From: Desulfonatronaceae bacterium UBA663
GTDB lineage: Bacteria; Desulfobacterota; Desulfovibrionia; Desulfovibrionales; Desulfonatronaceae
NCBI GenBank assembly: GCA_002299865.1
Contig: DBNV01000102.1
Coordinates: 18,722 to 27,469 of the forward strand
Direction: 5' to 3'
Length of the DNA stretch: 8,748 bases
Shown here: positions 6,640-8,748 of the stretch, piece after piece
Layout of the letters: each line of letters starts with the position of its first letter
Position numbering within the stretch: the first letter of the stretch is position 1
Program-made: the position numbers and the translations under genes
Notes under the pieces: generated by a model
The model's database searches: none
Seen by the model: the letters and a program-made list of their open reading frames with translations, nothing else
What the model was told of the DNA's origin: nothing

Positions 6640-6655
6640 TGGCAACCTGTTAGCG
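6640..6655 (+). promoter_or_regulatory. Possible sigma54-type promoter of the flavoprotein gene
   Basis: TGGCAACCTGTTAGCG has the GG and GC dinucleotides exactly 10 bases apart required for -24/-12 recognition, and matches TGGCA at the -24 end. The -12 end (TAGC rather than TTGC) is imperfect. Transcription would start near 6667, about 67 bases before the ATG at 6734. A chance match is possible. Confidence 0.28.
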
Positions 6656-6657
6656 AA

Positions 6658-6678
6658 GCGGCGAATGCGGCGAATGCG
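6658..6678 (+). repeat. Short 9-base tandem repeat
   Basis: GCGGCGAAT occurs twice in a row, followed by a further GCG and preceded by GCGAA, in the leader of the flavoprotein gene and just after the possible -12 element. It may be incidental. Confidence 0.4.
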
Positions 6679-6733
6679 CAGTGACCTTAAAGGGAAGTCC
6701 AAATAGCAATAGAATAGTGAGGATGAAAGAATT

Positions 6734-7810
6734 ATGCCGTTTCCCAGTTTACGTTTCGGCGACCTGATCGCCGAGGTGCCCATCATTCAAGGCGGGATGG
6801 GGGTGGGCATCTCCCTGTCCGGCTTGTCCTCGGCTGTGGCCAACCAGGGCGGCGTGGGCGTCATTTCCGCGGCCATCATCGGCATGAACGAGCCGGACAT
6901 GTTCAAGAACTACGTCGAGGTGAACATTCGCGCGTTGCAACGCGAAATCAGGAAGGCCAAGGAAATGACCACGGGTATTCTCGGGGTGAACATCATGGTC
7001 GCCCTGACCAACTTCGCCGATCTGGTCAAGACTTCGGTGCAGGAAGGCATCGACATTATTTTTTCCGGGGCCGGCCTGCCCTTTGATCTGCCGAAATACT
7101 TGCATGAGGGCTCCCGGACCAAACTGGTACCCATTGTTTCCTCGGGTCGGGCCGCCGTGATCATGTGCAAGAAGTGGTTGTCCAAGTTCAACTATCTTCC
7201 CGACGGGTTCGTGGTCGAAGGGCCCATGGCCGGAGGGCACTTGGGGTTCAAGCTGAACCAGTTGGACGACCCGGCATACAGCCTGGAAAACTTGGTGCCT
7301 GAAGTCGTGGAGGCGGTCAAACCCTTTGAGCAGGAGCACGGCAAGGCCATTCCCGTCATTGCGGCGGGCGGGATCTTCACCGGTGCGGATATTTGCAAGT
7401 ATCTGCGCATGGGGGCGGCCGGCGTGCAGTTGGGCACCCGCTTCGTGACCACCCATGAATGCGATGCGGACATGGCCTTTAAACAGGCCTTCATCGACGC
7501 CAAGGAAGAAGACGTCATCGTGATCGAGAGCCCGGTGGGCATGCCTGGACGGGCCTTGCACAACAGCTTTCTGGAAAACGTGGAGGCGGGCAAGCGCAAA
7601 CCCTTCAAGTGCCCGTATCACTGCATTATCACTTGTGATTACAAGAAGAGCCCGTACTGCATCGCCCAGGCTCTGATCAACGCCAAGAAAGGGCGGATGA
7701 AGTTGGGATTCGCCTTTGCCGGTTCCACCGCGTATCGGGTGGATAAGCTCCTATCCGTCAAGGAATTGATGGATTCCTTGCGCGAGGAGTACGAAGCCGC
7801 CTGCGGATGA
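6734..7810 (+). CDS. Nitronate monooxygenase / FabK-like FMN-dependent enzyme with C-terminal Cys motif
   Basis: A 358-residue TIM-barrel flavoprotein of the nitronate monooxygenase/2-nitropropane dioxygenase family, which also includes enoyl-ACP reductase FabK and PfaD-type proteins. Visible family blocks: PIIQGGMGVGIS (residues 16-27), LGVNIM (83-88), SGAGLP (111-116), VEGPMAGGHLG with the likely catalytic His169, IPVIAAGGIFTGADI (206-220) and AAGVQLGTRF (228-237) for FMN phosphate binding. Near the C-terminus lies C293-x3-C297-x3-C301-x7-C309, not needed for the standard flavin reaction and suggestive of an iron-sulfur or zinc site. The exact substrate cannot be told from sequence; in an anaerobe an oxygen-using nitronate oxidation seems unlikely as the main role, so a reductase or unknown reaction is plausible. 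GAGGA lies 10 bases before the ATG. Soluble, single-gene unit, ended by a strong terminator. Confidence 0.88.
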   Translation: MPFPSLRFGDLIAEVPIIQGGMGVGISLSGLSSAVANQGGVGVISAAIIGMNEPDMFKNYVEVNIRALQREIRKAKEMTTGILGVNIMVALTNFADLVKTSVQEGIDIIFSGAGLPFDLPKYLHEGSRTKLVPIVSSGRAAVIMCKKWLSKFNYLPDGFVVEGPMAGGHLGFKLNQLDDPAYSLENLVPEVVEAVKPFEQEHGKAIPVIAAGGIFTGADICKYLRMGAAGVQLGTRFVTTHECDADMAFKQAFIDAKEEDVIVIESPVGMPGRALHNSFLENVEAGKRKPFKCPYHCIITCDYKKSPYCIAQALINAKKGRMKLGFAFAGSTAYRVDKLLSVKELMDSLREEYEAACG

Positions 7811-7826
7811 CGAAGGTTAAGGGTGC

Positions 7827-7850
7827 AGCGGGCGGACGCGCCCGCTTTTT
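7827..7850 (+). terminator. Intrinsic terminator of the flavoprotein gene
   Basis: A perfect 8-bp GC-rich stem, AGCGGGCG paired with CGCCCGCT around the loop GACG, is followed directly by T5. It starts 17 bases after the stop codon at 7810. The T-tract overlaps the stop codon of the convergent smr gene. Read on the other strand the stem is preceded by A5 and lacks a T-tract after it, so termination is probably one-directional. Confidence 0.88.
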
Positions 7851-8634
7851 AGCCCGCGGATGCGCGGGCCGTGTGCGGGCAGGTTCCTGCGAGCAGGTCC
7901 CAGCGGACCTTGCCGAGATCCTTCCTGAATTTACGCATTAGGACATACAGGGCCCCCGTGCCTCCGTGCTTCGGCAGGGCCGTGCAAAAGGCCAGCACTA
8001 CCCGGCGCAAGGGTTCGCGGGTCATCCAGGTGGGCAACTCCTCGCGGATCAGGGCCCGGCCTCCGGGGGAGTTGCGGCCCCGGCCGGGAATCAGCAGTAC
8101 GCAACGTCGCCCTAGATAGTATTGGTTGCGCAGAAAGCCGTAGGTTGCCTCCCTGGCCTGCACCGCGTTCAGTCCGTGCAGATCCAGGTACGCTTCCACG
8201 CTGAACCGGCCGGCCTTGAGTTTCTCCAGCACCCGGCGGTCCAGCCCCTGGATGTGGCCGTGCATGTACTCCTCGGAATAACTGAGTTCGAACTCCACAT
8301 TGCCCTGCACCAGATTGCGCAGATATTCCGTAACCCAGGCCTGTTCGCTGCGGGCGGCTGCATCGACATTGGATAAGGGTGCGCCGGAACCGGCGCGCCG
8401 GAACCGGCGTGCCGGAACCAAAGGCTCGGCCAAGACTTCCCGGCCCTTGTTGCGGTTGCTTAAGGGCTTCACCCCGGCCATGGCTCGGGCAAAAACATCA
8501 TCGTCGTGAATTTCGTCTGGAGGCGAGGATGGTTCCTCAATGCGCTCCTTAGGAAACATGGCCGGCTTTTCCCGTTGCTTTTTTGGGAATTTCTTTTTGA
8601 TGTCGTTAAGTCTGTCCAGAGAGGATATTTTCAT
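7849..8634 (-). CDS. Smr-domain protein
   Basis: A 261-residue protein with a C-terminal Smr (small MutS-related) domain, a DNA- or RNA-binding nuclease-like fold also found at the end of MutS2 and alone in proteobacterial YdaL/YfcN-type proteins. Seen: the DLHG motif (residues 151-154) after EEYMHGHIQGLDRRVLEKLK, the PGRGRNS loop (183-189) and HGGTGALYVLMRK (223-235), all typical of the stand-alone class. Residues 1-110 are charged, proline-rich and probably disordered, and are encoded in part by a 14-base tandem repeat. The frame opens further upstream to an ATG at 8724. I prefer the ATG at 8634, where a charged stretch (MKISSLDRLNDIKKKF) begins, because the upstream 30 residues look non-coding; neither start has a good Shine-Dalgarno. 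The physiological role is unknown. Convergent with the flavoprotein gene. Confidence 0.82.
   Translation of the reverse strand: MKISSLDRLNDIKKKFPKKQREKPAMFPKERIEEPSSPPDEIHDDDVFARAMAGVKPLSNRNKGREVLAEPLVPARRFRRAGSGAPLSNVDAAARSEQAWVTEYLRNLVQGNVEFELSYSEEYMHGHIQGLDRRVLEKLKAGRFSVEAYLDLHGLNAVQAREATYGFLRNQYYLGRRCVLLIPGRGRNSPGGRALIREELPTWMTREPLRRVVLAFCTALPKHGGTGALYVLMRKFRKDLGKVRWDLLAGTCPHTARASAG
7852..7869. repeat. Second hairpin inside the 3' end of the smr gene
   Basis: A perfect 7-bp inverted repeat, GCCCGCG then GATG then CGCGGGC, immediately beyond the terminator and within the last codons of the Smr-domain gene. Its arms share GCGGGC/GCCCGC with the terminator stem, so the two hairpins could pair alternatively. 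Confidence 0.5.
8383..8419. repeat. 14-base tandem repeat within the smr gene
   Basis: The unit GCCGGAACCGGCGC is repeated 2.6 times (8383-8396, 8397-8410, 8411-8419), with one C-to-T change at the end of the second copy. Each unit also contains the near-palindrome GCCGGAACCGGC. It lies in the linker before the Smr domain and encodes an Arg/Ala/Pro-rich segment. Fourteen is not a multiple of three, so loss or gain of one unit would shift the frame. Confidence 0.75.
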
Positions 8635-8748
8635 GGCCGTGAGGGCTGTCGCACCGGCGCGGTGCAATGTTCCGGCTTGATTCGGACGGCTTGAGTGATT
8701 AGGGATGGTTGACATTCCGACCATGGAATGCGGTGCAACAGCTGTGCA
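8635..8748. other. Region upstream of the smr gene
   Basis: About 114 bases to the window edge. They may hold the smr leader, or the first 30 codons of smr if translation begins at the ATG at 8724. I see no convincing promoter or other gene here. Confidence 0.35.

Noticed and set aside
6625..6684. A 19-codon plus-strand frame (ATG at 6625) in the leader of the flavoprotein gene
   Set aside because: Weak ribosome binding site, low-complexity end caused by the 9-base repeat, and it overlaps the possible sigma54 element; no support for translation.
6487..6786. A 99-codon minus-strand open frame in the divergent intergenic region
   Set aside because: It overlaps the start of the flavoprotein gene antiparallel, crosses AT-rich DNA, has Arg-rich unordered composition and no recognisable motif; most likely chance.
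6749..7621. A long minus-strand open frame (290 codons) opposite the flavoprotein gene
   Set aside because: A shadow of the plus-strand coding frame in GC-rich DNA; His/Gly/Asp-rich composition and no family motif, whereas the plus strand has clear FMN-enzyme motifs.
1..8748. Search for CRISPR arrays, transposases, toxin-antitoxin pairs, tRNA or rRNA genes, or a new defence system
   Set aside because: No regularly spaced repeats, no transposase or nuclease motif set beyond the Smr domain, and no tRNA-like or rRNA-like sequence was found; the window is explained by metabolic and housekeeping-type genes.

Overview
The window most likely comes from an anaerobic, moderately GC-rich bacterium. 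A Desulfovibrio-like sulfate reducer (Desulfobacterota) is my best guess. It carries a complete six-gene Ech-type energy-converting [NiFe] hydrogenase operon of the kind found in such organisms, together with a Memo-family protein and a nitronate monooxygenase-like flavoprotein. The taxonomic placement is inference from gene content; no rRNA or other marker gene is present.

Left and centre (about 1-6400, minus strand): the main locus is echABCDEF, read right to left from 6276 to 1131 in the canonical order. EchA and EchB are the membrane ion-translocating subunits. EchC and EchE are the hydrogenase small and large subunits. EchD is the NuoC-like connecting subunit, and EchF is a 2x[4Fe-4S] ferredoxin-like electron entry subunit. 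All cluster and Ni-Fe ligands I can check are present, so the complex looks functional: it should couple reduced ferredoxin and protons to H2 with ion transport, or run in reverse. The genes are tightly packed (TAA directly followed by ATG at echA/echB; Shine-Dalgarno sequences overlapping upstream stop codons at echC/echD and echE/echF), which supports one transcript. A candidate sigma70 promoter with a perfect inverted repeat across its predicted start lies upstream of echA. After a gap of about 264 bp with no credible gene comes a same-strand Memo-family gene (AmmeMemoRadiSam system protein B). A further minus-strand gene may begin at the left edge.

Middle (6277-6733): this is a divergent intergenic region of about 457 bp. 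It holds the ech promoter/operator candidate, an AT-rich island, and a possible sigma54-type site in front of the plus-strand gene.

Right (6734-8748): a plus-strand FMN-dependent nitronate monooxygenase/FabK-like enzyme with an unusual C-terminal four-cysteine motif converges on a minus-strand Smr-domain protein. A strong intrinsic terminator separates them and touches the smr stop codon. The smr gene contains a 14-bp tandem repeat in its linker.

I see no mobile element, CRISPR array, tRNA or rRNA, and no clearly undescribed multi-gene system. The points most worth following up are the ech control region, the Cys motif of the flavoprotein, and the repeat in smr.
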